A DNA stretch of 64,000 nucleotides, taken from NCBI GenBank assembly GCA_002316315.1, contig DCDG01000023.1, positions 162,948-226,947 of the forward strand, given 5' to 3'. How positions within the stretch are numbered: position 1 is the stretch's first letter; the number at the start of each line of letters is the position of its first letter. Positions 45,882-54,938 of the stretch are shown piece after piece. Under the pieces are notes generated by a model. It ran no database searches and was not told where the DNA came from. It saw only the letters and a list, made by a program, of their open reading frames with translations. The position numbers and the translations under genes are program-made. Source of the stretch: Candidatus Aminicenantes bacterium UBA1061 (GTDB taxonomy: Bacteria > Acidobacteriota > Aminicenantia > Aminicenantales > Saccharicenantaceae).

Positions 45882-48800
45882 ATGCCCGATAAAAAATCAT
45901 GGTTGGGTTTATTCTGCTTTTTATTTCTGTCCTTAATGGCTACTGAATTGCTGGCCATCAATACAGCTGACACAGCGCTGCTGAACAGACCGGCTATCGG
46001 TAAAGACCAGATTGCTTTTGTCTATGCCGGGAATCTGTGGGTAGCTGATCTTAACGGCAAAAACCCGAGGCAGCTAACTGTTGAGGCGGAAGTGGTCAGC
46101 CTGCCGGTTTTTTCTCCTGATGGTAAATGGCTGTCCTTTAGTGCCCAGAGAAATGGAAATGTCGATATTTATCTTATCCCAGCTGAAGGAGGGCTTTCCC
46201 GCCGGCTGACCTGGCACCCAGGCAGCGATCTCATTCAGGACTTTACACCTGATAGCCAATCCATACTTTTTACCTCAACCAGAAAAGCTGCCAACCGTGG
46301 AGCCAGTAATCTCTTTATTATGTCGATTAACGGAGGCTTCCCTGAAGAAATTCCAATTCCCTATGTTTACCGGGCAAAAATCTCACCCGATGGTCGTTAT
46401 ATTGCCTATAATCATTTTCCTGATGCCTTCAGACAGTGGAAAAATTATCGTGGCGGCCGTAATTCTATAATCGCCATTTATGATCAGAAGACAGGTTCAA
46501 TAGAAAAAATCCCTCAACCGGAAGGACGCTCCAACGATATAGACCCGATCTGGTCTGAAGACAGGCTGTATTTCCTGTCTGACCGAAACGGTGAATTCAA
46601 TTTGTTCAGCTACGACCGTAAATCCAAGGAAATCAAACAGCTCACTTCTCATGTCGATTTCCCGATAATTGATATCTCCAGCGGTAGCGGCCGAATTATC
46701 TACGAACAGGCTGGCTATCTCCATTTATTTGACCTCAAAGCCAGCCAGAGCCACCGCCTGACCGTTGGCATCTCGACCGACCTTATCGAACTTCGGGAGC
46801 GTTTTGCCCGGGGAGCCCGCTGGATCAGGAATGTCGATCTGTCTCCGTCTGGAGCCAGAGCTATCTTTGAATTCCGGGGTGAAATAGTTACTCTGCCGGC
46901 TGAAAAAGGTGATTACCGGAACTTAACTCAGACACCTGGTACAAACGAACGTAATCCAGCCTGGTCACCTGATGGGCAGACGATCGCCTATTTTTCTGAT
47001 GAATCAGGCGAGTATGAGCTTCATCTTCGTTCGCAGGAAGGCCGGGGGCCAGTCAAAACATTTAAAATCCCTGGTGCCGGCTTCTACGATTCTTTAGTCT
47101 GGTCACCTGACAGCCAGAAGCTGGCTCTGGCTGATAACTCCCTGTCTCTTTTCTACCTTGACCTCAAAAGTGGAACAGTGAAAAAAATAGCCTCTGAATA
47201 TCTTTATAGCCCGGGTCGCATCAGTCAGGTCTTCGCTTCCTGGTCACCTGATTCAAAATGGATTGCCTATACCCTTAACACTCAGACCTACATTCAAAAG
47301 GTTTTTGTTTACTCGATTGAAAAAGATAAATCGTACGCCATAACCGATGGCCTGAGTGAGGTGGATGAGCCGCGATTTGATGCCAGCGGAAATTATCTCT
47401 ATTTTCTGGCTTCAACTGATGCCGGGCCGGTTAAACAGTGGTTTGATATGTCCAATGCTGACCTGAGAGCCAGCTTTTCACTTTATCTGGCCGTTCTCAA
47501 AAAGGATCTGCCCAATCCTTTAGCTAAGGAAAGCGACGAAGAAAAAATCGGGGAAAAGAAAGAAGTTTCCGGCTCACCAGAAGCCAGAGCCACAGGTAAG
47601 ACCGAAAAGGGTTCAGGCGCTTCTGCCGGACAAGAAAAGCCCGCCACCACAACCAGCCAGACTGTCATTGATTTTGATGGTCTGGAATATCGTATCGTGG
47701 CTTTGCCGATTCCGCCGGGTAATTATTCCAGCCTGCAAACAGGAGAAGCCGGTCAGATTTATTTTCTGGAGTTCCCCACGATGGCCATCGGAGCAATGGT
47801 GGCTGGCTTAAGAGACAGCGCTCAAAGCGCCAAGCTGCATAAATTCGATCTCAAATCCAGAAAAGACGAAGTCATCATGGAAGGTCTCAATAATTATCTA
47901 ATCTCGGCTGATAAGAAAAAAATTCTCTATGTGGCTCATAATGTCTGGGGCATAACCAATCTCGGCGGAAAAATTCAGGCTGGTCAGGGGAAAATTAATG
48001 TTGATTCAATTGAAGTTAAGGTCAATCCGGCCGAAGAGTGGCGGCAAATTTTTGACGAGTCCTGGCGAATTAATCGCGATTTCTTTTATGACCCCAACAT
48101 GCACGGTTGTGACTGGCCGGCCATGAAGAAAAAATACGAGAAGTTTCTGCCTGAGCTGGCCTGCCGCGACGACCTCAACCGCCTGATTCAGTGGATGTGC
48201 AGTGAGCTGGCTGTTGGCCATCATCGTGGTGGCGGAGGAGACACGCCTTATGAACGTCGAAGAATCCAGGTTGGCCTGCTGGGTGCCGATTATGAGATAG
48301 CTGACGGCCGCTACCGTTTCCAGAAAGTTTATGGTGGATTGAACTGGAATCCAGGATTGCGTTCGCCATTAACAGAGCCAGGAGTCAACGTCAGGGCTGG
48401 CGAATATTTGCTGGCCGTTGACGGTCAGGAGCTGATCCCGCCCGACAACCTTTTCTGCTATTTTGAAAACAAAGCCGATAAAATTGTGGACATAACCATT
48501 GGCCCTCGCCCTGACGGCCGGGGAGCCAGAACAGTTCAGGTAGTGCCTGTTGCTGACGATTATAATCTTAGAAACCGCGACTGGGTGGAAGGCAACTTGA
48601 AAAAGGTGGAGGAAGCCACGGCCGGCCAGGTAGCTTATGTTTACGTGCCTGATACTTCGATTCAAGGTTACATATACTTCCGCCGATATTTCTTTCCTCA
48701 GGCTTATAAGGAAGCCATCATCGTTGATGAGCGCTTTAATGGTGGAGGTTCAGTCGCCGATTATTATATCGACTGGCTGAGCAAGCCTTTCATTGCCATG

Positions 48801-49238
48801 TGGGCTATGCGTTACGGAGCCGACCTGAAAACACCAAGCGCCTCCATTCAGGGACCAAAGGTCATGTTGATCAACGAAATGGCTGGTTCGGGCGGCGACC
48901 TGCTACCCTGGATGTTCAGGAAATTCGGGCATGGTCCGCTGATTGGTAAGAGAACATGGGGCGGGCTGGTCGGAGTTCTAGGTTTTCCAACCCTGATGGA
49001 TGGCGGAGGTATTACTGCGCCCAACCTGGCTATCTGGACAGAAGATGGCTGGATAGTGGAAAACGAAGGTGTGCCACCTGATCTGGAAGTGGAGATAACT
49101 CCGGCTGATTATAAAGCTGGGCGTGACCCGCAGCTTGAGAAGGCCATAGAGACGATAAAGGATATGCTCAAGAAGAATCCACCAAAGAAAATGCAGCGCC
49201 CGCCTTATCCAGTTCGTGTCTGGAAGGCTGATTCCTGA
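45882..49238 (+). CDS. Tricorn protease homolog (S41 family)
   Basis: 1,118 residues with a signal peptide (about 1-25). Beta-propeller repeats with WSPDGQ/FSPDGK-type motifs fill residues 40-670, including a low-complexity Glu/Lys/Ala linker near 545-590. Then come a helical C1 segment with VGHHRGG (catalytic His near 780), a PDZ domain, and the S41 core NEMAGSGGD with Ser1003. It degrades short peptides, typically downstream of other proteases. An upstream TATAAT (45844-45849) and GGAGAGG site support this start. The export signal places it outside the cytoplasm, unlike the archaeal enzyme. Confidence 0.92.
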   Translation: MPDKKSWLGLFCFLFLSLMATELLAINTADTALLNRPAIGKDQIAFVYAGNLWVADLNGKNPRQLTVEAEVVSLPVFSPDGKWLSFSAQRNGNVDIYLIPAEGGLSRRLTWHPGSDLIQDFTPDSQSILFTSTRKAANRGASNLFIMSINGGFPEEIPIPYVYRAKISPDGRYIAYNHFPDAFRQWKNYRGGRNSIIAIYDQKTGSIEKIPQPEGRSNDIDPIWSEDRLYFLSDRNGEFNLFSYDRKSKEIKQLTSHVDFPIIDISSGSGRIIYEQAGYLHLFDLKASQSHRLTVGISTDLIELRERFARGARWIRNVDLSPSGARAIFEFRGEIVTLPAEKGDYRNLTQTPGTNERNPAWSPDGQTIAYFSDESGEYELHLRSQEGRGPVKTFKIPGAGFYDSLVWSPDSQKLALADNSLSLFYLDLKSGTVKKIASEYLYSPGRISQVFASWSPDSKWIAYTLNTQTYIQKVFVYSIEKDKSYAITDGLSEVDEPRFDASGNYLYFLASTDAGPVKQWFDMSNADLRASFSLYLAVLKKDLPNPLAKESDEEKIGEKKEVSGSPEARATGKTEKGSGASAGQEKPATTTSQTVIDFDGLEYRIVALPIPPGNYSSLQTGEAGQIYFLEFPTMAIGAMVAGLRDSAQSAKLHKFDLKSRKDEVIMEGLNNYLISADKKKILYVAHNVWGITNLGGKIQAGQGKINVDSIEVKVNPAEEWRQIFDESWRINRDFFYDPNMHGCDWPAMKKKYEKFLPELACRDDLNRLIQWMCSELAVGHHRGGGGDTPYERRRIQVGLLGADYEIADGRYRFQKVYGGLNWNPGLRSPLTEPGVNVRAGEYLLAVDGQELIPPDNLFCYFENKADKIVDITIGPRPDGRGARTVQVVPVADDYNLRNRDWVEGNLKKVEEATAGQVAYVYVPDTSIQGYIYFRRYFFPQAYKEAIIVDERFNGGGSVADYYIDWLSKPFIAMWAMRYGADLKTPSASIQGPKVMLINEMAGSGGDLLPWMFRKFGHGPLIGKRTWGGLVGVLGFPTLMDGGGITAPNLAIWTEDGWIVENEGVPPDLEVEITPADYKAGRDPQLEKAIETIKDMLKKNPPKKMQRPPYPVRVWKADS

Positions 49239-49397
49239 AACCCAGTTACCTGTCCATCTTAATTTAAAGAGGCTGCCCCCTGTATTTCTTAAAGATTTTT
49301 ATCCATAAAAAGGAACCTTTTCTCCTCCTGCTTCGTCTAACTTATTGAAAGTTAAAAAGATGAAAGAACAAATAATTTATCAGAAAGGAGAAAAGTG

Positions 49398-49556
49398 ATG
49401 AAGCTCAGAACAAAAATGGCCATTTTTCTTTTGGCCGTAGTAATTTCGCTGGCAGGCTTTGCGTTTATCGCCAATAGTTTCACTCTAGACCACACTCTGC
49501 TGACCGCCAGACCGGTAGTTGAAACCTCTTATAGTATATTTCAAATCGTCGGCTAG
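49398..49556 (+). CDS. 52-residue membrane or exported small protein
   Basis: ATG at 49398 with AAAGGAG (49384-49390) seven bases upstream. The peptide begins MKLRTKMAIFLLAVVISLAG, continues hydrophobic to about residue 25, then has a short polar tail (SFTLDHTLLTARPVVETSY). It looks like a signal peptide or single membrane segment. The stop is TAG at 49554; the same frame stays open after it to 49718, running into the palindromic element, so the gene may once have been longer. No family recognised. The 159 bases before it (49239-49397) hold nothing else I can call. Confidence 0.55.
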   Translation: MKLRTKMAIFLLAVVISLAGFAFIANSFTLDHTLLTARPVVETSYSIFQIVG

Positions 49557-49642
49557 GTGATTGAGATCATGATTGAAAGAGCAGGAAAATCCTGGCGGCG
49601 GGCAGTTTTAAAGCCCCACGAGAACATCATCAGTCAGGTAAA

Positions 49643-49748
49643 AAAGATGGGGGACAGAGCAGTCACCCGGAATAGCGGTTTGAGCGACCTGGTCACTGAC
49701 CAGCTCAGACTAAGCTAAGGCCGAGTAGCTGCTCTGTTCCCCATCTTT
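49643..49748. repeat. 106-bp palindromic (MITE/REP-like) element
   Basis: Left arm AAAGATGGGGGACAGAGCAG (49643-49662) and right arm CTGCTCTGTTCCCCATCTTT (49729-49748) are complementary over 20 bases except one G-T position. Inside, CTGGTCA/TGACCAG forms a second, nested hairpin flanked by TGAG/CTCA. The whole unit lies between convergent genes (tricorn homolog and murJ). It is unlike the 38-bp repeat family. It could act as a bidirectional transcription terminator. Confidence 0.75.
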
Positions 49749-49763
49749 GCTTCTTTAAAATCT

Positions 49764-51320
49764 CTATTTCTTCAAAAAACGGCGGACAAACGTGTCTACT
49801 TCTTTTATCTTACACAGGCGGCAGCCTGCATAAAAAACAGCCAGCGACAGGCTACCCCAGATAGCAGTGACTATTAGAACTGGAAAAAACGAGTAGCCAA
49901 AATGGCTGGCACTTATTTTAAAACCGGCAAAGCCAACAACTCCAGCCACCCCAGAGACCAGCGCCAGCTTCAGAAAATAGCTATAAATCGGCCGAAGTTC
50001 AATGGCCCCAATTTTTTTGGGCAGCCAGCGAATCAAAACGGCAATGTTGACCATACTGGCCAGGCTGGCCGAGAAAGGAAACGCCAGAAAGCCAATCGGC
50101 TTCATTAAAGCCAGGTTTAAAGCCAGATTTACCCCGATGGAGATAAAGCTGGCATACATCGGTGCCTTTGAATCCTGATGAGCATAAAAAACGGAGGCTA
50201 CATTGCGCAGAGCTGAGATAAACGGAATGCCCAGGGTGTAAAGAATAAGAGCCTGGCTAACAGCCAGAGTATCGGCCGGGCCAAACCTCCCATGCTGATA
50301 AATCAAGCTGGTCACGGGATAAGAAAAGAAGGCGATTAAAACAGAAGAAGGCACAGTCAAAAAAAAGACCATTTTCAGCGAATCTTTAAAAGCCAGCTGG
50401 ATTTCTTCTCTTTTATTTTCTAACACCAGCCTTGAAAAACGCGGCAGAGCCACTGCTCCAACAGCAATGCCGAAGAGACCCAGCGGCAGATGCATGATGC
50501 GGTAGGCATAATTCAACCAGGTCATTGAGCGTTCAGCCTGGTAAGAGACCAGAATGGTGTTGACAAAAACATTAAAACGCGAGCCAGCTAATCCAATGGC
50601 TACCGGCACAAACAGAGCCATAACTTTTCTAAATTGCGGGTCATGCCAGTTAAGATAAAAACGGTAACGGAAGCCGAGGCGAAAGATGCCCGGAACCTGT
50701 ATCAGGAATTGCATCAACCCACCAATAGTTACACCAATAGCTGCTCCGAAGATAGGGTCACCTCCCCTGGCCGTATACCAGCCAAACATAGCCAGAGGCA
50801 CAGCGATGGAAAAAACGTTAAAGAAGGCCGGGGCTACTGATGGGACAAAAAACGAGCCTTCCGTATTGTGATAGCTCATGGCCCAGGCTGCTAAGGAGAC
50901 AAAGAGCAAAAAGGGAAAAGTAATAAAAGTCAGATTGGCTGTCAGAGACAGTTTTTCTGGAATCTGACTGAAGCCCATAGCCACCAGCGAAGCCAGCGGC
51001 CGGCAAAAAATCATGCCCAGAATAGTTACTGGCCCCACCACGAGTAAAAGAGTATTGAATATATTAGAGGCGAGAAGATTTTCTCCGGCTTTGCTTTTGG
51101 CCTTTTCCTCAGTCAAGACCGGAACAAAAGCTGCAGAGAGTGAGGTTTCGGCAAAGAGGTCGCGCAGGAGATTGGGAATCCTGAAAGCCGCATTAAAAGC
51201 GTCAGTCGACCGGCTCGAGCCAAAGAGGAGGGCAAAGACCATTTCCCGGACAAGGCCCAGAACACGGCTAATTGCTGTCCCGATGGTAAAAGACCTGACC
51301 CCGCGGGCTATATCTTCCAT
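49764..51320 (-). CDS. murJ: Lipid II flippase MurJ
   Basis: 518 residues with 14 hydrophobic segments. The family opening is visible (FTIGTAISRVLGLVREMVFA, then GSSRSTDAFNAAFRIPNLLRDLFAE), as are FVPVL, TFPFLLFVSL and the HLPLGLFGIAVGAVALPRFSR segment. It moves lipid II across the inner membrane for peptidoglycan synthesis. It stands alone here; the A-rich spacing to a GGGAGAAGGG ribosome site is somewhat long. Confidence 0.94.
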   Translation of the reverse strand: MEDIARGVRSFTIGTAISRVLGLVREMVFALLFGSSRSTDAFNAAFRIPNLLRDLFAETSLSAAFVPVLTEEKAKSKAGENLLASNIFNTLLLVVGPVTILGMIFCRPLASLVAMGFSQIPEKLSLTANLTFITFPFLLFVSLAAWAMSYHNTEGSFFVPSVAPAFFNVFSIAVPLAMFGWYTARGGDPIFGAAIGVTIGGLMQFLIQVPGIFRLGFRYRFYLNWHDPQFRKVMALFVPVAIGLAGSRFNVFVNTILVSYQAERSMTWLNYAYRIMHLPLGLFGIAVGAVALPRFSRLVLENKREEIQLAFKDSLKMVFFLTVPSSVLIAFFSYPVTSLIYQHGRFGPADTLAVSQALILYTLGIPFISALRNVASVFYAHQDSKAPMYASFISIGVNLALNLALMKPIGFLAFPFSASLASMVNIAVLIRWLPKKIGAIELRPIYSYFLKLALVSGVAGVVGFAGFKISASHFGYSFFPVLIVTAIWGSLSLAVFYAGCRLCKIKEVDTFVRRFLKK

Positions 51321-51486
51321 CCGCTGTTTTTCCCTTCTCCCTGCTTTACAGGCAAAATTTTATTCATAACCAGTTGCAAGAATAATACAAAATAGAAGAT
51401 TTAGCTGCAATATTCAATACTTTATCTCGCTTATCTGGTCAGTCCAGCTGCAAATCACAATTTAAATCCGTTTTCCTCTGTTCCCC
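51321..51486. other. Divergent spacer between murJ and the mgtE leader
   Basis: AT-rich, with no gene seen. It leads into the mgtE promoter and structured leader listed separately. Confidence 0.35.
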
Positions 51487-51515
51487 TTGACAGAAGTCAT
51501 GATAACTGATAGAAG
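51487..51515 (+). promoter_or_regulatory. Promoter for mgtE
   Basis: TTGACA (51487-51492), 17 bases, then TAGAAG (51510-51515) with an extended -10 TGA immediately upstream. A transcript starting near 51522 would carry a leader of about 170 bases before the mgtE start codon. Confidence 0.5.
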
Positions 51516-51534
51516 TTATTGAATCTATGAAAGA

Positions 51535-51692
51535 TAGCAGGGCCATGTGTTATTGTGAGGACGGTGACTCCTACCCATCTAAAGCAGATGGAAGAAGAGT
51601 ATTTAATCTGGCTGTTTGGCTGGCTGCTCAGGTGACCCAGGCGAGAGCCTGAGGTAATTGTTCACCTCCAGCCAGTTAAGGGCGGAGGTGAA
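51535..51692 (+). ncRNA. Structured mgtE leader, candidate riboswitch controlling translation
   Basis: Helices readable by eye: CCATCT/AGATGG (51575-51580 with 51586-51591); TGGCTGG/CCAGCCA (51617-51623 with 51668-51674); CTCAGG/CCTGAG (51627-51632 with 51648-51653); and TTCACCTCC/GGAGGTGAA (51661-51669 with 51684-51692), which covers the ribosome site of mgtE exactly. The second and fourth helices share bases 51668-51669, and AGGTGA (51630-51635) can alternatively pair with TCACCT (51662-51667), so on and off folds exclude each other. I could not align it to the known M-box or yybP-ykoY classes. Ligand, if any, is inferred to be Mg2+ or another divalent metal. Confidence 0.6.
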
Positions 51693-51694
51693 TG

Positions 51695-53074
51695 ATGGTC
51701 AATCCATTACTTGCACCCGAATTAAGGGAACTATTAAACGAAAAAAACTACACCGAGCTTTGTGAATTCTGCGAATCAATCCATCCCGCTCAAGTAGCAG
51801 AATTTATTTCGGCTCTTAATCCAAAAGAAATCTGGGAAATCCTCAGTCATCTCTCCCCGAATCTTCGCGGAGAAATCTTCAGTCATATCGATGAAGATGT
51901 TCAGCTTGAGATGATACAAACCCTCGGGCGGGATATCATGGGGAAATTGCTTTCAGATATGCCGCCAGATGACCGGGTGGATCTGGTCAAACGCCTGTCC
52001 GAAGAACAGCGACAGGCTATTATCCCGGCTATGGCTCAGGCTGAACGCGAGGACCTCCGCCGCCTGATTGCCTACCCGGAAGGGACTGCCGGTTCGGTTA
52101 TGACCTCTGAATACGCTGTTCTGACACCGGACCTGACGGTTGATGAGGCCCTCCTTAAACTGAGAAGAGAAGCACCCGACAAAGAGACCATTTATTACTG
52201 TTACGTCGTTGATGAAAATCACCGATTATTAGGATTTGTTTCCTTAAAGGACTTGATCGTCGCCCCTCATGGAGCACGGGTTAAAGACATTATGTATGAA
52301 GATGTTATTTTCGCCCAGGCTAATGATGATCAGGAAGAAGTCGCCAGGAAAATTCAGAAATATGATTTGCTGGCCATTCCAGTAGTTGATGATGAGCAAC
52401 GACTGGTTGGCATTATTACCCATGACGATGCCATGGATATCCTCCAGCAAGAACAACAGGAAGATGTCGAAAAGTTGATGGCCATTGGCGGTTCGCACGA
52501 AGTAGGAGTTTATACCAAACTTTCCACCTGGGAACATTTCAAAAGCCGGATACCCTGGATTCTAGTCCTGGCCCTGATGGGCTTTGTCTCCGGTTTTATT
52601 ATCCAGAGCTATGAGGCCATTTTGCTGGAAGTGGCTATTCTGGCTTCCTTTATGCCCATGCTGACCGGAACCGGTGGAAATGCTGGCAGTCAATCAGCCA
52701 CCCTGGTCATTAGAGCACTGGCCGTCAAGGAAATAACCGTTAAAGATGCCTTTAAAGTTTTGCTGAAGGAATTTGGGGTGGCCTTCCTGATGTCCTTGGT
52801 CCTGGCCACTATTGCCTATTTGAGGGTCATGGTTTTTTATGGGAACACGCCTGCCCTCAATCATGTTACCCCTCAGGCCGTTGGACTGGCCATAGCTTTA
52901 GCCCTGGCTCTTCAAGTTATAGTTTCTACTTTACTGGGTGCTTTACTCCCTCTGGTGGCTACTTCAGTCAACATTGATCCGGCCGTCGTGGCCAGTCCCC
53001 TGCTCGCCACCATGGTAGATATTTTTGGGCTGCTTATTTATTTCAACGTAGCCAGGTTGATTCTGCACTTATAG
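51695..53074 (+). CDS. mgtE: Magnesium transporter MgtE
   Basis: 459 residues from ATG 51695; the preceding in-frame ATG at 51692 is closer to GGAGG than usual. An N-terminal superhelical domain (about 25-125, ELREL, IHPAQVAEFISAL, LSEEQRQ) is followed by two CBS domains (TSEYAVLTPDLTVDEAL, KDIMYEDVIFAQANDD) and five membrane helices with the conserved LTGTGGNAGSQSATLVIRAL selectivity segment. It is a gated Mg2+ channel in the inner membrane. Expression is probably controlled by the leader upstream. It ends six bases before the convergent SufB-type gene. Confidence 0.95.
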   Translation: MVNPLLAPELRELLNEKNYTELCEFCESIHPAQVAEFISALNPKEIWEILSHLSPNLRGEIFSHIDEDVQLEMIQTLGRDIMGKLLSDMPPDDRVDLVKRLSEEQRQAIIPAMAQAEREDLRRLIAYPEGTAGSVMTSEYAVLTPDLTVDEALLKLRREAPDKETIYYCYVVDENHRLLGFVSLKDLIVAPHGARVKDIMYEDVIFAQANDDQEEVARKIQKYDLLAIPVVDDEQRLVGIITHDDAMDILQQEQQEDVEKLMAIGGSHEVGVYTKLSTWEHFKSRIPWILVLALMGFVSGFIIQSYEAILLEVAILASFMPMLTGTGGNAGSQSATLVIRALAVKEITVKDAFKVLLKEFGVAFLMSLVLATIAYLRVMVFYGNTPALNHVTPQAVGLAIALALALQVIVSTLLGALLPLVATSVNIDPAVVASPLLATMVDIFGLLIYFNVARLILHL

Positions 53075-53080
53075 GGCCGC

Positions 53081-54007
53081 CTAACTAAGCAAACCCTCGA
53101 TAATTAAATCTACTGCCTCTTCTTCACTCAAACCACGAGACATCAGAGTTTGAAGCTGCTTCGAATCAACGCTGCCAATGGCTGCTTCATGAGTTACATG
53201 GGCTTTCGGATTTCTGACTTCAACCACTGGCACCGCTCTCGCTACTCCATTATCCTGAATAATTTCCTTACAATCAACGTGCCCGCGGGCATAAGGTGCT
53301 TCAGCAATAATTTCATTGTTTATTTCAGCCCGAGCTTGATTTTTAACAGCAATATGGGTGGTTAAAGCCGCCCGGCTGCCTTCTCCTTTAAGGACAGCAG
53401 CTTCTCTTATTTTTATCACATCATCCTGCCGACCAAAGATTCTGGCTCTCATTTCGGCTGAACTTCCTGCCTGGCAGACTGTGAGGTAATCCATATCAAT
53501 CAATCCAACGCGTCCTTTAAGCAGCTCAAATTCAGTCGAAAAACGGGCTCTTTCATCGAGTTCAATCCTGGCCACCGGCACGACTTTGACCATCCCCTCC
53601 TCACTATGCCAGTGACGCTCAAAATAAGAGTATCTGGCCTGGCGGCCAACTTCGATGCGGGCATCCATTAAATGCTCCACTTCTACCGCATTGGGAAAAG
53701 TGCAATGAGCCATAAAACTGACCTCAGCCTCATCTTCGATTTCAATATCCATAACAATATGCTGAACCCCCCGCTCAGGCAGCAACCCAAAACACAGATG
53801 AACCGGGCTGCCGATTTTAACTCCTTTTTTGACTCTTAGCTTCGCCCTGACTCCATCCGGCAATTCCTCCGGCTCCATGATCAATCCCTCCACCTGGTGG
53901 GAACTCAGAACCTCGTTGGCATTAATGATAAGGTGCGGTGTATTTTTATTGAAGCTACGATGTAGATTGACCGACTCAAGAATTTCTTCGACCAGATCTT
54001 CTGTCAT
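53081..54007 (-). CDS. sufB: SufB/SufD-family scaffold, short form (SmsB-like)
   Basis: 308 residues, much shorter than SufB (about 480) or SufD (about 420) of classical SUF operons. The beta-helix core carries HVDCKEII (candidate cluster Cys) and the C-terminal VRNPKAHVTHEAAIGSVD, equivalent to the Glu/His region of SufB and SufD. The start ATG overlaps the stop of the SufC-type gene by four bases. No sufD, sufS, sufE or iscU is adjacent, so this is the two-gene SufBC arrangement described in anaerobes and archaea as the minimal SMS system. It would assemble Fe-S clusters in the cytoplasm. Confidence 0.86.
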   Translation of the reverse strand: MTEDLVEEILESVNLHRSFNKNTPHLIINANEVLSSHQVEGLIMEPEELPDGVRAKLRVKKGVKIGSPVHLCFGLLPERGVQHIVMDIEIEDEAEVSFMAHCTFPNAVEVEHLMDARIEVGRQARYSYFERHWHSEEGMVKVVPVARIELDERARFSTEFELLKGRVGLIDMDYLTVCQAGSSAEMRARIFGRQDDVIKIREAAVLKGEGSRAALTTHIAVKNQARAEINNEIIAEAPYARGHVDCKEIIQDNGVARAVPVVEVRNPKAHVTHEAAIGSVDSKQLQTLMSRGLSEEEAVDLIIEGLLS

Positions 54008-54756
54008 ATTTTACCTCCTGATACAGCTGCCGAATTAAACTCGGGCACATTCTGGTGCGGGCAGGGCAGACACTTCCCGCTGAAATATTCTATAATTTTT
54101 GATGTTTCTCCCTGATCGACCAGAGTCCCACGACAGATCAAAAAGGCATAGTCTGCTTTCTCCAGAACTTTCGGGCTATGAGTGATAAGCAAAACTGTTG
54201 TGCCATCCTTTTTCAGGTGATTTATAGCTTCAAATATTCTGTCAATAGCCTCGATATCTACTCCGGAGTCCGGTTCGTCGAGCAGCACCAGGCGGGGTTT
54301 CATGGCCAGGATTGAAGCCAGCTCGATTCTTTTTCGTTCTCCACCGCTCAGGGTTTTATCGACACCACGCGAACGGTAGCGGTCTGGCTCCAGACCAACC
54401 ATCTCCAGAACCCGGTCGACTTCCTTCTTATCTTTATTTTTAGCCGCCGCCAGGATGAACTGGCTGACCTTCAGGCCTTCAAAGCGGGCCGGCTCCTGCC
54501 AGGCCAGAGTGATGCCCAGCCTGGCCCGTTCATCAACATTTAGATTCTTTATGGATTTGCCCTCAAACAGAATATCACCAGTGTGCTGCTGATAGTCAGG
54601 CAAACCCATGATGAGACTGGCCAGAGTAGATTTGCCAGCTCCATTCGGGCCAACCACTGCCTGAACATAACCTGCTTGAAACTCCATGGATAGCCTGTTA
54701 AGAATCAAGCTGGAGTTGACCTGAAGCGAAACATCTCGTACCTCGAGAATAACCAT
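54004..54756 (-). CDS. sufC: Fe-S assembly ATPase SufC (SmsC-like)
   Basis: 250 residues from ATG 54756, chosen because GGAGG lies five bases upstream; starting at 54771 would put the ribosome site inside the gene. Walker A VGPNGAGKST, signature LSGGERKRIEL, Walker B RLVLLDEPDSGVD and the switch His in LLITHSPKVL are intact. The C-terminal tail has two Cys (CLPCPHQ) not usual in SufC. It powers the paired scaffold encoded next. A promoter lies 30-58 bases upstream. Confidence 0.93.
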   Translation of the reverse strand: MVILEVRDVSLQVNSSLILNRLSMEFQAGYVQAVVGPNGAGKSTLASLIMGLPDYQQHTGDILFEGKSIKNLNVDERARLGITLAWQEPARFEGLKVSQFILAAAKNKDKKEVDRVLEMVGLEPDRYRSRGVDKTLSGGERKRIELASILAMKPRLVLLDEPDSGVDIEAIDRIFEAINHLKKDGTTVLLITHSPKVLEKADYAFLICRGTLVDQGETSKIIEYFSGKCLPCPHQNVPEFNSAAVSGGKI

Positions 54757-54785
54757 TTTTTCCTCCGCCATTATAACTATCTTAG

Positions 54786-54814
54786 ATGATACACTCTAAT
54801 AAACCCGGTGACAA
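54786..54814 (-). promoter_or_regulatory. Promoter of the sufC-sufB operon
   Basis: On the minus strand TTGTCA (54809-54814), 17 bases, then TATCAT (54786-54791). The predicted leader to the chosen start is about 23 bases. Confidence 0.55.
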
Positions 54815-54938
54815 ACGAGGTTCTCATTCAGGTCAATACCCATTAATGCCTATTTGTTAGCTATATTAAAGCCGATCTCGATCTGGCTGGCGGGCAAAAG
54901 GGTGGATGGAATCTGGAGCTATAAGGCCAGAGCAGGAC

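Noticed and set aside
51535..51692. Canonical M-box or yybP-ykoY riboswitch before mgtE
   Set aside because: The conserved core segments of these classes could not be aligned by eye, so the leader is reported only as a candidate new or divergent element.
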